Source: Bacteroidales bacterium
GTDB taxonomy: Bacteria > Bacteroidota > Bacteroidia > Bacteroidales > Bacteroidaceae
Reading direction: 5' to 3'
Assembly (NCBI GenBank): GCA_004555245.1
Contig: SFIS01000001.1
Coordinates: 1 to 64,000 of the forward strand
DNA: 64,000 nt
Shown: positions 36,575 to 46,109 of the stretch, piece by piece
Layout of the letters: every line of letters starts with the position of its first letter
Position numbering within the stretch: the first letter of the stretch is position 1
Notes under the pieces: generated by a model
What the model was told of the DNA's origin: nothing
The model's input: only the letters and a program-made list of their open reading frames with translations
Databases searched by the model: none
Program-made: the position numbers and the translations under genes

Positions 36575-36680
36575 AAGCTGACGAGTTGACGAACTGACGA
36601 GTTGATTCTTATTTTGAGTTGACGGGTTGACAAGCCTGCGAGTTGGCAAGTTGACACTTTTCAGTCGGCGAGTTGGTATT
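36575..36680. repeat. GTTGACGAG-type repeats between ruvA and sprA
   Basis: About eight degenerate units of GACGAGTTGAC/GGCAAGTTGAC in one orientation fill this gap; the same family occurs near 13734, 30056, 31495, 50082 and 54101. Confidence 0.6.
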
Positions 36681-36713
36681 CTGCCTCCTTAACCCCAATC
36701 CCTACCCTACCCA

Positions 36714-39700
36714 TTGTCACGCCTCAGACACATATCGGCCTGGTTAGTTGTCAGCATCTTCATGGTGCTGACGGCATACGCCGTGTCCGCACCGAAAGGG
36801 ACGGGGGCGGCGACGGGAAACGTGTATGCCGACAGAAGGGATGAACCGCAGGACGACAACAGAAACAGGAACAGGAACAGGAACAACAGCAGCAACAACA
36901 AGAAAAACAGCAGCAAAAGCAACAACAACGCCGGGGACAAGGGCAAAGGGGCCAAACAGGATTCGCTCACCACACGACTTGAAGAGATTCTGCAGATTGC
37001 CGACGAGGACATCCCCGATTCTCTTTTGGACACGCGATGGCCTGTGCAGCGCACGTTGCCTGTGACCTACGACGATCTTCAGCCCAACTCAGCCGATCTT
37101 AGACAGCCTGAGAATGTCAGCCAGAAGGTAGAATACAACGATTCGCTCAACCGCTACGTCTTCGGCACACGCATGGGAGGCACGTATGTCGCCGCCCCGA
37201 TAATGATGACGATAGACGAATATCTCAACTATCTGAACAGACAGCAGCGCCGCGAATATTTCAAGGCCAAGAACAGCGAGATTTTCGAGAGCAAGGGGAA
37301 AGAGAAGTTTGACTTTACCGACATGCACTTCGACCTGGGTCCGGCAGAGAAAATCTTTGGTCCAGGCGGTGTGCGCATCAAGACACAGGGAACGGCGGAG
37401 CTGAAGTTCGGAGCCACATTCAAGAAGATAGACAACCCGTCGCTGCCCATACGCAACCGGAAGACGACAACCATAGACTTCGACGAGAAAATCAACATCA
37501 ACGTGACGGGCAAAGTCGGCGACAAGGTGAACATGAGCCTCAACTACAACACCGACGCCACATTCGACTTCGACCAGCAGAACATAAAGCTGAAATACGA
37601 CGGCAAGGAAGACGAGATTATAAAACTCGTGGAGATGGGCAACGTGTCGTTCCCCTCAAACTCGTCGCTCGTGCAGGGTGCGTCGTCGCTCTTCGGCATA
37701 AGGACAGACATGCAGTTCGGCAAGCTGAAACTGCAGACCGTGCTGTCGCAGAAGAAGTCAAACTCCAAGAGTGTCAGCACAAAGGGCGGCGTGCAGCTCA
37801 CGCCGTTCGAGATTGACGTCTCGAACTATGAGGAGAACCGCCACTTCTTCCTCGCCCACTATTTCCGCTCCACCTACGACAAGGCGATGCAGAGCCTGCC
37901 CAACCTCACCACGGGCGTGAAGCTCAACCGCATCGAGGTGTGGGTGACAAACGTCACGGGCGTCACGACAAACACGCGCAACATCATCGCCCTCACCGAC
38001 CTCGCCGAATCATCGACACTGCACAACCCACGATGGGGAGACAGCGGGATGCAGCAGCCGCCACACAATGCGGCGAACGGCGAATACCAGACAATGGTGA
38101 CGACAAACGCAGCGGCACGAGACATCGACGCCACTACGGCAACCATGGAAGGCGACAACCTCGAGGGCGGCGCCGACTACGAGAAGATAGAACGCGCACG
38201 CCAACTCTCTTCAAGCGAATACACTGTCAACGAGGCGCTGGGATACATCTCGCTGCGCACAAACCTGCAGCCGGACCAGGTGCTCGCCGTGGCTTACGAA
38301 TACACCTACGGCGGGAGGACATACCAGGTCGGAGAGTTCGCAAGCGACATACAGGACAACACGAAGGCACTCTACGTGAAAGCGCTGAAGAACGCCGCCA
38401 ACACGCCGAGACAGGCCAACTGGAGGCTGATGATGAAGAACGTCTATTATCTCGCGCAGAACGTAGAGAAGACAAAGTTCCGCCTCGACATCAAATACCA
38501 GAGCGACACGGCAGGCGTATATCTCAACTACATCCCCGAGCGCGAGACAAAAGACACGCCAATCATCAAAGCCATAGGCGCCGACCGTCTCGACAACAAC
38601 AACAAGCCGCACTCTAACGGATATTTCGATTTCATAGAAGGCTACACCGTCAGCGACGGGCGAGTGTTCCTCCCGGCTGCCGAACCCTTCGGCGCGTGCC
38701 TCCACAACTTCCTGACAGGCAAGGGCGTGGCAGACGCCGTGGCGAAGAAATATCTCTACACCGCCCTCTACGATTCGACAAAGACTGTAGCGAAGCAGAT
38801 AGCCGAAAGCAACAAATACATACTGCAGGGACAGTTCAAGGGCACGTCAAACAACGTCATCTCCCTCGGGGCTGTCAACGTGCCGAGAGGTTCTGTCGTC
38901 GTCACGGCAGGAGGCATGGTGCTCAGCGAAGGCAGCGACTACAGCGTTGACTACTACGCCGGAGAGGTCACCATCCTCAACCAGAGCATTCTCGACGCCG
39001 GGACGGCGGTCAACGTATCGCTCGAAAGCGACACCGACTACGGACAGCAGCGCAAGACGATGATGGGCGTCAACTGGGAATATACCTTCTCGAAAGACTT
39101 CCAGCTCTCCGGAACATTCCAGCACCTCTCCGAACAGGCTCTCACGACAAAGGTGAACATGGGCGCCGAGCCGCTGAACAACACGCTGTGGGGCATCAAC
39201 CTGAACTGGAAGAAAGAATCGCAGTGGCTGACAAACATTCTCGACAAACTGCCTTTCCTGAATCTCACCGCACCATCGTCGATACAGCTCTCGGCAGAGT
39301 TTGCACAACTCATCGCAGGCACGGCGTCCGGCACGCAGGACAACGCATCGTATCTCGACGACTTCGAGACGGCGAAGAACACCACCGACATCTCCTCGCC
39401 CGGATCGTGGACCATCAGCAGCGTGCCCACACTCTTCCCCGAACACAGCGACATGACGACACTCAGCAGCGGCTACAACCGCGCGCTGCTCGCATGGTAT
39501 AACATCGACCCCCTCTTCACGCGCCGTTCATCATCACTCACTCCGGCACACATAAAGGGCGACCTCGACCAGCTGTCGAACCATTATGTGCGCGAGGTGT
39601 ATGTCAGCGAGCTCTACCCCAACCGCGACCAGAGCAGCTACAGCGGAGCGACAAACACACTGCCCATTCTCAATCTCGCCTTCTACCCGCAGGAGCGCGG

Positions 39701-42700
39701 ACCCTACAACTTCTCTACAGAACTCGACGCAAAAGGAAGGCTCACCTTCCCGGAGAAACGATGGGGCGGAATGATGCGCAAACTCGACTTCACGGACTTC
39801 GAGAACGCAAACATAGAGTATCTGGAATTCTGGATGCTCGACCCCTTCATATCCGGAAAGAACGGCGTCAGCGACACCGACGGCATGGGAGCCGACCTGT
39901 ATATCAACCTCGGAGACATCAGCGAAGACATCCTGCGCGACGGGAAGAAATTCTACGAGAGCGGAATGCCCGTCGATGGCAGCGACGCCTACACCACCAC
40001 ACAATGGGGAAAGGTGCCGACACAGGCTGCCGTGACATACGCCTTCTCGACAGCGGCAGGCACACGGCAGATGCAGGACGTGGGATACAACGGCCTCACC
40101 GACGAGGAGGAGAAGCAATACGAAGGCTACGGCAACTTCCTCACATACATCCGGAACAACTACCCCGCCGCTGACAGCGTGTATAACGCCGTCATGGCTG
40201 ACCCCGCAGCAGACAACTACCAATACTTCCGCAGCTCAGCGTTCGACCAGGCCGCCACACCCATCCTGCAACGCTACAAGCACATCAACGGCCCGCAGGG
40301 CAACTCGCCCGATTCCGAACAACGCACCGAGGCCTACGACACATCCTACAAGACGACACCCGACGTCGAGGACATCAACCAAGACTTCACGCTCAACGAA
40401 TACGAGAAATATTTCCAGTACAAGGTCTCGCTGCGCCCTGGAGACATGAGGGTTGGCGAGAACTATATCGTCGATAAGCGCACGACAAGCCCCACACTGC
40501 GCAACGGCGACCGCGACACCGTCACATGGTACCAGTTCCGTATTCCGCTGAAAACCGCACTGCGCGGCGACGGGCGTGTCGGCGGCATAACCGACTTCAC
40601 GTCCATTCGCTTCATACGTATGTTCATCACGCAATGCGCGCGTCCCATCGTGCTGCGCTTTGGCTCGCTCGACCTCGTGCGAGGCGAATGGCGCGTGTAC
40701 GAGCAGAACCTCAACACCGCATCGGCAAACACCGCCACCATGGCTGTCTCTGCCGTCAACATCGAGGAGAACAACGACAAGACACCCGTCAACTACGTAC
40801 TGCCGCCGGGCATCACGCGTGTTGTCGATCCCTCGCAGCCGCAACTGACAGAGGCCAACGAGCAGGCTCTCGCACTCACGCTCAACGACATGTCCACGGG
40901 CGACGCACGATGCGTATATAAGAACTCCACCATCGACATGCGACACTACCGCCGCCTGCAGCTCTTCACACACGCCAACGCCTTCGAGAACAACGTCACG
41001 AACCTCCAGGACAACCAGCTCGCACTCTTCATACGCCTCGGCTCTGACTACAAGTCGAACTACTACGAATACGAGATACCGCTGAAGCTCACGCCTCCGG
41101 GACACTACGACAGATACTCTACGCAAGACTGCCGCGCCGTATGGCCGGAAGACAACATGCTTGACATCGACCTCTCTGTCCTCACCACGCTGAAGCGCGA
41201 ACGCAACAAGGCGAAAAGCGAGGGCAGAGCATCGTACAACCAGGTCTTCACCGCATACGACACGGAAAAGCCGCAGAACAAAGTCTCCATACTCGGAAAC
41301 CCGTCGCTCGGAGAAGTGAAGACAATGATTATCGGTGTCAGAAACCTCTCCTCTGAAGTGAAGAGCGGCGAGGTGTGGGTCAACGAGCTGCGTCTGCTCG
41401 ACGCCACAAACAAAGGCGGATGGGCAGCGCAGGGAAACATGAACCTGCAGCTCTCTGACCTCGCCACCGTCAACCTCAGCGGGAAATACTCGTCTGCCGG
41501 ATTCGGAGGTCTCGAACAGAGTGTTGTCGAACGTTCGACAGAAGATTTCCAGTCGTTCTCAGCGACCTTCGACATCGAGCTCGGCAAGTTCTTCCCCGAC
41601 AAGGCAAAGGTCTCTGTGCCCGTGTATTACAGCGTGACTAAAGAGAAGACCTCACCGCTCTACAACCCTCTTGACACCGACCTCGAGCTCAACGACGCCC
41701 TCGACGCCTACACCGACAAGCACCAGCGCGATTCTGTCGAGAACATCGTAGTCACGAAACTCACGTCAACGAACTTCTCCGTCGCCAATGCCCGCGTAGG
41801 CATAGCGACGAAAGGACACCCCATGCCCTACGACCCCGCCAACTTCTCCTTCTCCTACAGCCACTCGCACACCCACAAGCAGGGCGAGACAACGGTCTAT
41901 GAGAACGAAGACAACTGGCGCGGAGCACTCAACTACAACTGGTCGCCCGTCTATAAGCCCTTCGAACCCTTCAAGAAGATAAAGTCCAAGTCGAAGGCAT
42001 ACGACATACTCAAACGCTTCGGGCTGAACTACCTGCCGCAGACAATAGGATTCAACACCGAACTGACACGCTCGTACTACGAACTGCAGGAACGTGACAT
42101 GGAAGCCCTCGACAACTCTTCCATCCCACTCTCCTTCAGCTCGCAGTTCCTCTGGAACAGAGACTTCAACATCCGATGGGACCTCACGCGCAACCTGCAG
42201 TTCTCTTTCCGCTCAGCAACCCACGCCGAGGTGGAAGAACCATACCGGCCCGTGAACAAAGACCTCTACCCCGACGACTACAAGGTGTGGAAAGACTCTG
42301 TGTGGACAAGCATCAAGAACCTCGGCACGCCGCTCGACTACAGCCAGAACGTGACAGCGTCATACAACCTGCCGCTCAACCTCATACCCGCCTTCGACTG
42401 GCTGTCATCGACCGCCACATACTCGTCGTCATACAACTGGGTGAGAGGCACGGCACTCGAAGACGGAACGTCGCTCGGCAACACCGTCAGCCTCAACCGC
42501 ACATACGCCCTGAAAGGCTCGCTCGCCATGGAGAAACTCTACAACCATGTGCCTTTCCTGAAGAAGGCGAACGAGAGATTCAGCAAACCCGCAGCGAAAG
42601 CCAAGCCAAAGACCGGCACGAAGAAGAAGCCGGCTGACAAAGACGACAAGAAAGCCGACGCGGCAGACAAGGAGAAATCGAAACTCCCGCTCAACCGCAA

Positions 42701-44399
42701 CACCACACAGGTGGAGATGACACTCTATCCGGACAGCGCCGTCAGCATGCGCCACAACAGGAAATCGAAACGCATCGTCGTCTCTGCAAAGAGTGCAGAC
42801 GGGAAAGCACTCGCCGTGAAGTTCAAGAAGCAGGACGACAACACCATACTCGTGAAACTCAAGGGCGACACAGCGCAGAAAGTGAAACTCTCTGTCACAA
42901 AACTGCCCGACCTCGACGAGAAACCCTGGTATCGCCTCGCACAGTCCGCCGCACGCTTCCTCATGATGCTGCGCACCATCGACCTCACCTACAACAACAG
43001 CTACGCAATGTCGCTGCCCGGCTTCATGCCCTCTGTCGGCGACGCCTTCGGACAGAAGAGCGTAAATGGCATCCTCAGCCCGGGTCTCGACTTCGCCTTC
43101 GGCCTCGTAGGCGATGCGTATGTCTCACAGGCACGAGAAAGGGGATGGCTGCTCAACGCCGATTCCGTAGCCACACCGGCTGCCATCAACCAGACAGAAG
43201 ACCTGCAGCTGCGCATGACGCTTGAACCCGTACGCTCTCTGAAGATAGACCTCAACGCCAGCCGTACGCACACACGCGGCAAGAGCATACAATATATGTA
43301 CGAGGGCAGCCCCACCACCCTCTCCGGCACCTTCACGATGACAACCGTCTCTATCGGCTCGGCATTTGAAGGCACCGGCAGCGCAGCAGACGGTTTCCGC
43401 TCAAAGACCTTCGAGAAGTTCTGCAGCTCTCTGCCCGCCTTCCGACAGAAGGTGGAGGCGCAATATGCCGGAGCCACATACCCCGCAGGCTCAACACTCG
43501 CAGGGCAGACCTTCGACCCCGCCAACGGAGGCGTCAGCCAATACAGCGCCGATGTCATGGTGCCCGCATTCCTCAACGCCTACACCGCGATGGGCGACGG
43601 CGGCATGAGCCTCTTCCCCGCTCTCGCACGCCTGCTGCCCAACTGGAGCGTGAAATACAGCGGACTGTCACAGCTCACATGGTTCAAAGAACGTTTCAAG
43701 AGCGTCAACATCTCTCACGCATACAAGAGCATCTATGCCGTAGGCTCATACAGCAGTTTCTCCACATTCGTAGAGTATATGGGAGGACTCGGCTTCATCA
43801 GCAACGCCACGACCGGCATGCCGCAGCCGAACTCAATATACAATGTCTCGCAGGTCAGCATAAACGAGTCTTTCTCGCCCCTACTCGGCATTGACGTCAC
43901 TCTACAGAACAACATGACGCTCAAGATGGAATACCGCACGACACGCATTCTCAACCTCGCGATGACAAACGCACAGCTCACCGAGACAACATCAAAAGAC
44001 CTCGTCTTCGGGTTCGGCTACAAGATTCAGGACTTCAACCCCTTCGCCCCCAAGGCAAGGAAAGTGAAGACGGGCAGCGGGAAAGACACAGAGCAGAACA
44101 ACACTGCCGCAGCACGCACCACACGGCGCGGCTTCAGCCACGACCTCAACCTGCGCCTCGACGTCAGCTACAGGAAACAGGCTGCCATCAACCGCGACAT
44201 CGCCACCGTCACGTCAACCGCCACAAGTGGCAACAACGCATTCAAGCTCTCGTTCTCTGCCGACTACACCATGTCGCGCCTGCTCACCATGAGCTTCTAT
44301 CTCGACAGACAGACAAACACCCCTCTCCTATCAAGCAACTCATACCCAACCACGACACAAGACTTCGGTCTCGCACTCAAATTCTCACTCACGAGATAA
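36714..44399 (+). CDS. sprA: Type IX secretion translocon SprA (Sov)
   Basis: 2561 residues, the very large outer-membrane beta-barrel through which type IX cargo passes. Translation must begin at TTG 36714: the frame opens after a stop at 36690 and contains no earlier ATG, and only this start gives the signal peptide ('ISAWLVVSIFMVLTAYAVSA'). Recognisable SprA blocks include 'FGPGGVRIKTQGTAELKFG', 'NVSFPSNSSLVQGASSLFGI' and 'NSAEFAQLIAG...SYLDDFETAK'-like text. A low-complexity region rich in Asn, Arg and Lys (about 42-82) and a Lys/Ala-rich insertion (about 1955-1995) lengthen it beyond typical family size (about 2400). Its presence predicts a type IX secretome in this organism. Confidence 0.93.
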   Translation: MSRLRHISAWLVVSIFMVLTAYAVSAPKGTGAATGNVYADRRDEPQDDNRNRNRNRNNSSNNKKNSSKSNNNAGDKGKGAKQDSLTTRLEEILQIADEDIPDSLLDTRWPVQRTLPVTYDDLQPNSADLRQPENVSQKVEYNDSLNRYVFGTRMGGTYVAAPIMMTIDEYLNYLNRQQRREYFKAKNSEIFESKGKEKFDFTDMHFDLGPAEKIFGPGGVRIKTQGTAELKFGATFKKIDNPSLPIRNRKTTTIDFDEKININVTGKVGDKVNMSLNYNTDATFDFDQQNIKLKYDGKEDEIIKLVEMGNVSFPSNSSLVQGASSLFGIRTDMQFGKLKLQTVLSQKKSNSKSVSTKGGVQLTPFEIDVSNYEENRHFFLAHYFRSTYDKAMQSLPNLTTGVKLNRIEVWVTNVTGVTTNTRNIIALTDLAESSTLHNPRWGDSGMQQPPHNAANGEYQTMVTTNAAARDIDATTATMEGDNLEGGADYEKIERARQLSSSEYTVNEALGYISLRTNLQPDQVLAVAYEYTYGGRTYQVGEFASDIQDNTKALYVKALKNAANTPRQANWRLMMKNVYYLAQNVEKTKFRLDIKYQSDTAGVYLNYIPERETKDTPIIKAIGADRLDNNNKPHSNGYFDFIEGYTVSDGRVFLPAAEPFGACLHNFLTGKGVADAVAKKYLYTALYDSTKTVAKQIAESNKYILQGQFKGTSNNVISLGAVNVPRGSVVVTAGGMVLSEGSDYSVDYYAGEVTILNQSILDAGTAVNVSLESDTDYGQQRKTMMGVNWEYTFSKDFQLSGTFQHLSEQALTTKVNMGAEPLNNTLWGINLNWKKESQWLTNILDKLPFLNLTAPSSIQLSAEFAQLIAGTASGTQDNASYLDDFETAKNTTDISSPGSWTISSVPTLFPEHSDMTTLSSGYNRALLAWYNIDPLFTRRSSSLTPAHIKGDLDQLSNHYVREVYVSELYPNRDQSSYSGATNTLPILNLAFYPQERGPYNFSTELDAKGRLTFPEKRWGGMMRKLDFTDFENANIEYLEFWMLDPFISGKNGVSDTDGMGADLYINLGDISEDILRDGKKFYESGMPVDGSDAYTTTQWGKVPTQAAVTYAFSTAAGTRQMQDVGYNGLTDEEEKQYEGYGNFLTYIRNNYPAADSVYNAVMADPAADNYQYFRSSAFDQAATPILQRYKHINGPQGNSPDSEQRTEAYDTSYKTTPDVEDINQDFTLNEYEKYFQYKVSLRPGDMRVGENYIVDKRTTSPTLRNGDRDTVTWYQFRIPLKTALRGDGRVGGITDFTSIRFIRMFITQCARPIVLRFGSLDLVRGEWRVYEQNLNTASANTATMAVSAVNIEENNDKTPVNYVLPPGITRVVDPSQPQLTEANEQALALTLNDMSTGDARCVYKNSTIDMRHYRRLQLFTHANAFENNVTNLQDNQLALFIRLGSDYKSNYYEYEIPLKLTPPGHYDRYSTQDCRAVWPEDNMLDIDLSVLTTLKRERNKAKSEGRASYNQVFTAYDTEKPQNKVSILGNPSLGEVKTMIIGVRNLSSEVKSGEVWVNELRLLDATNKGGWAAQGNMNLQLSDLATVNLSGKYSSAGFGGLEQSVVERSTEDFQSFSATFDIELGKFFPDKAKVSVPVYYSVTKEKTSPLYNPLDTDLELNDALDAYTDKHQRDSVENIVVTKLTSTNFSVANARVGIATKGHPMPYDPANFSFSYSHSHTHKQGETTVYENEDNWRGALNYNWSPVYKPFEPFKKIKSKSKAYDILKRFGLNYLPQTIGFNTELTRSYYELQERDMEALDNSSIPLSFSSQFLWNRDFNIRWDLTRNLQFSFRSATHAEVEEPYRPVNKDLYPDDYKVWKDSVWTSIKNLGTPLDYSQNVTASYNLPLNLIPAFDWLSSTATYSSSYNWVRGTALEDGTSLGNTVSLNRTYALKGSLAMEKLYNHVPFLKKANERFSKPAAKAKPKTGTKKKPADKDDKKADAADKEKSKLPLNRNTTQVEMTLYPDSAVSMRHNRKSKRIVVSAKSADGKALAVKFKKQDDNTILVKLKGDTAQKVKLSVTKLPDLDEKPWYRLAQSAARFLMMLRTIDLTYNNSYAMSLPGFMPSVGDAFGQKSVNGILSPGLDFAFGLVGDAYVSQARERGWLLNADSVATPAAINQTEDLQLRMTLEPVRSLKIDLNASRTHTRGKSIQYMYEGSPTTLSGTFTMTTVSIGSAFEGTGSAADGFRSKTFEKFCSSLPAFRQKVEAQYAGATYPAGSTLAGQTFDPANGGVSQYSADVMVPAFLNAYTAMGDGGMSLFPALARLLPNWSVKYSGLSQLTWFKERFKSVNISHAYKSIYAVGSYSSFSTFVEYMGGLGFISNATTGMPQPNSIYNVSQVSINESFSPLLGIDVTLQNNMTLKMEYRTTRILNLAMTNAQLTETTSKDLVFGFGYKIQDFNPFAPKARKVKTGSGKDTEQNNTAAARTTRRGFSHDLNLRLDVSYRKQAAINRDIATVTSTATSGNNAFKLSFSADYTMSRLLTMSFYLDRQTNTPLLSSNSYPTTTQDFGLALKFSLTR

Positions 44400-44404
44400 A
44401 GAAA

Positions 44405-45763
44405 ATGACAAGATACAGAGCGATACTCCCGACACTACTCGCCATCCTCATCATCTCCGGCACCACATCCCGGGGCACGACAGCATACGCCGGCAAAAAT
44501 GCCACAGGCGACACCATGACGGCTGACACCGTAGCGGCAGACAGCGCCGACATGACCTATGCCGACACAACCGCAGCAGACAGCCTCCTGCCTGACAGCC
44601 TCGCGGCGGACAGCCTGCCGCTCACGAAGGCAGAGAGCCTCATGCGCCTGCTCGACAACAAGATGTTCGGCACGTCGCAGGTAGCGGTGATGGCATACGA
44701 CCTCACCGCCGACACCCTCATCTTCGCACACAACGAGAGGCAGCTCATGCGCCCCGCATCAACCATGAAACTCCTCACTGCCATCACCGCCCTACACAAC
44801 CTCGGCTCATCATACCGCCTCGCCACATCACTCATCGCCGACGGCAACACAGCCACGCAGGACAGCGGACAGCAGCAGAATATCTTCATCGGAGACATCA
44901 TTGTCAGGGGAGGGATGGACCCTCTTTTCAACACCGACGACATGCACGCCTTCGTAGATGCCATAGCACAACAACACATCGACACCATATACGGCGACAT
45001 ACGCGCCGACCGTTCGTTCAAAGACACACTGCTGCTCGGCGAGGGATGGTGCTGGGACGACGACAACCCTGTCCTCACGCCTCTGCCGTGGAACAGGAAA
45101 GACACCTTCGTCAGGAAATACAAGCAGATGCTGCAGGCACAGGGCATCACCATTCTCCCCACCTCGCTAATACCCACCGACAGCCTCGGCAACCCCACCG
45201 TCACCACGCCACCCGCCAGACGCCGCACTCTCTGCACACGCACACATACCATACAGCAGATTCTAATACCCATGCTGAAGAAATCAGACAATCTGTATGC
45301 AGAAGCACTCTTCTACCACATCGCGGCGCAACGCCGCCGTCCGGCCACACGCCGTCACACCGCAGACATCATGCGGCGCCTCATCGCATCGCTCGGCCTC
45401 AACCCCGCACACTACCGCATAGCCGACGGCTCAGGGCTCTCTCTCTACAACTACCAGACGGCAGAACTGCAAGTGAAACTGCTGCGCTTCGCCTACCACT
45501 CGCCGGACATCTACCCACACCTCTACCCCGCACTACCCGTTGCCGGCACAGACGGCACGCTGAAGAAACGAATGCGCACACAGCCCACTCTCGACAACGT
45601 ACACGCAAAGACCGGCACGCTGACCGGCATATCATCACTCGCCGGCTATCTCACCTCTGCCGACGGCAACACCATCGCTTTCGCAATCATCAACCAGGGC
45701 ATCATGTCTGCCACATCAGCAAAGAGATTCCAGGACAATGTCTGCAGAATACTGTGCCGGTGA
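44405..45763 (+). CDS. dacB: D-alanyl-D-alanine carboxypeptidase/endopeptidase (PBP4, family S13)
   Basis: 452 residues with a signal peptide. After a low-complexity Ala/Asp/Ser linker (about 36-75, repeats of ADSLLPDS type) come the three penicillin-binding motifs: STMK (Ser119-Lys122), SDN (294-296) and KTG (402-404). The wide spacing between the first two is typical of class C (DacB/PBP4) enzymes. It trims or opens peptidoglycan cross-links in the periplasm. Starts 5 bp after sprA, so the two are probably co-transcribed. Confidence 0.9.
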   Translation: MTRYRAILPTLLAILIISGTTSRGTTAYAGKNATGDTMTADTVAADSADMTYADTTAADSLLPDSLAADSLPLTKAESLMRLLDNKMFGTSQVAVMAYDLTADTLIFAHNERQLMRPASTMKLLTAITALHNLGSSYRLATSLIADGNTATQDSGQQQNIFIGDIIVRGGMDPLFNTDDMHAFVDAIAQQHIDTIYGDIRADRSFKDTLLLGEGWCWDDDNPVLTPLPWNRKDTFVRKYKQMLQAQGITILPTSLIPTDSLGNPTVTTPPARRRTLCTRTHTIQQILIPMLKKSDNLYAEALFYHIAAQRRRPATRRHTADIMRRLIASLGLNPAHYRIADGSGLSLYNYQTAELQVKLLRFAYHSPDIYPHLYPALPVAGTDGTLKKRMRTQPTLDNVHAKTGTLTGISSLAGYLTSADGNTIAFAIINQGIMSATSAKRFQDNVCRILCR

Positions 45764-45860
45764 ATGAGCCCGAACAGCATGCATGACATTACGTGAGGCT
45801 TTGAAGGATATATAATAATAAGGTGAATACGCATAAAATCATAATTTTTCGCCGAAACTG
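45764..45860. other. Gap between dacB and the carbohydrate operon promoter
   Basis: No gene or clear terminator. The sequence becomes A/T-rich towards the promoter. Confidence 0.5.
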
Positions 45861-45891
45861 TTGTTTTTCGGGATAAAATTTTGTATCTTTG
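45861..45891 (+). promoter_or_regulatory. Promoter of the glycoside hydrolase operon
   Basis: TTG (45861-45863), 20-nt spacer, TATCTTTG (45884-45891). Transcription would start near 45898 and leave a leader of about 210 nt before the ATG at 46110. Confidence 0.75.
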
Positions 45892-45898
45892 CAACCAG

Positions 45899-45937
45899 AA
45901 CGGAGACACCGCATTCAGACGCTCCGTTGTACGGAGC
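45899..45937 (+). promoter_or_regulatory. Leader with two mutually exclusive hairpins
   Basis: CTCCGT (45922-45927) can pair either with AACGGAG upstream (45899-45905) or, in a tight GCTCCGT-tgt-ACGGAGC hairpin, with 45931-45937. The leader then runs to 46109 without a credible gene. An attenuation or protein-binding switch is possible but not shown. Confidence 0.4.
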
Positions 45938-46109
45938 CAGGCAGACCGACGCTTTGTTTCGCCCGGCATAAGAAAACAGAACATGCATTTCCGGTGAGCC
46001 GCACGGCGGCAACACGGGGAAAAACACGCTTTTTGACACACCGGCATTTCATGCGAAGGCCTACGTCCCCGCAATGATGACCGGCCGAACCTAACTTGAA
46101 AAAAATACT

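Noticed and set aside
45889..46077. 62-residue plus-strand frame in the leader of the glycan operon
   Set aside because: Basic, low-information translation with no motif; starts upstream of the predicted transcription start and overlaps the alternative hairpins.
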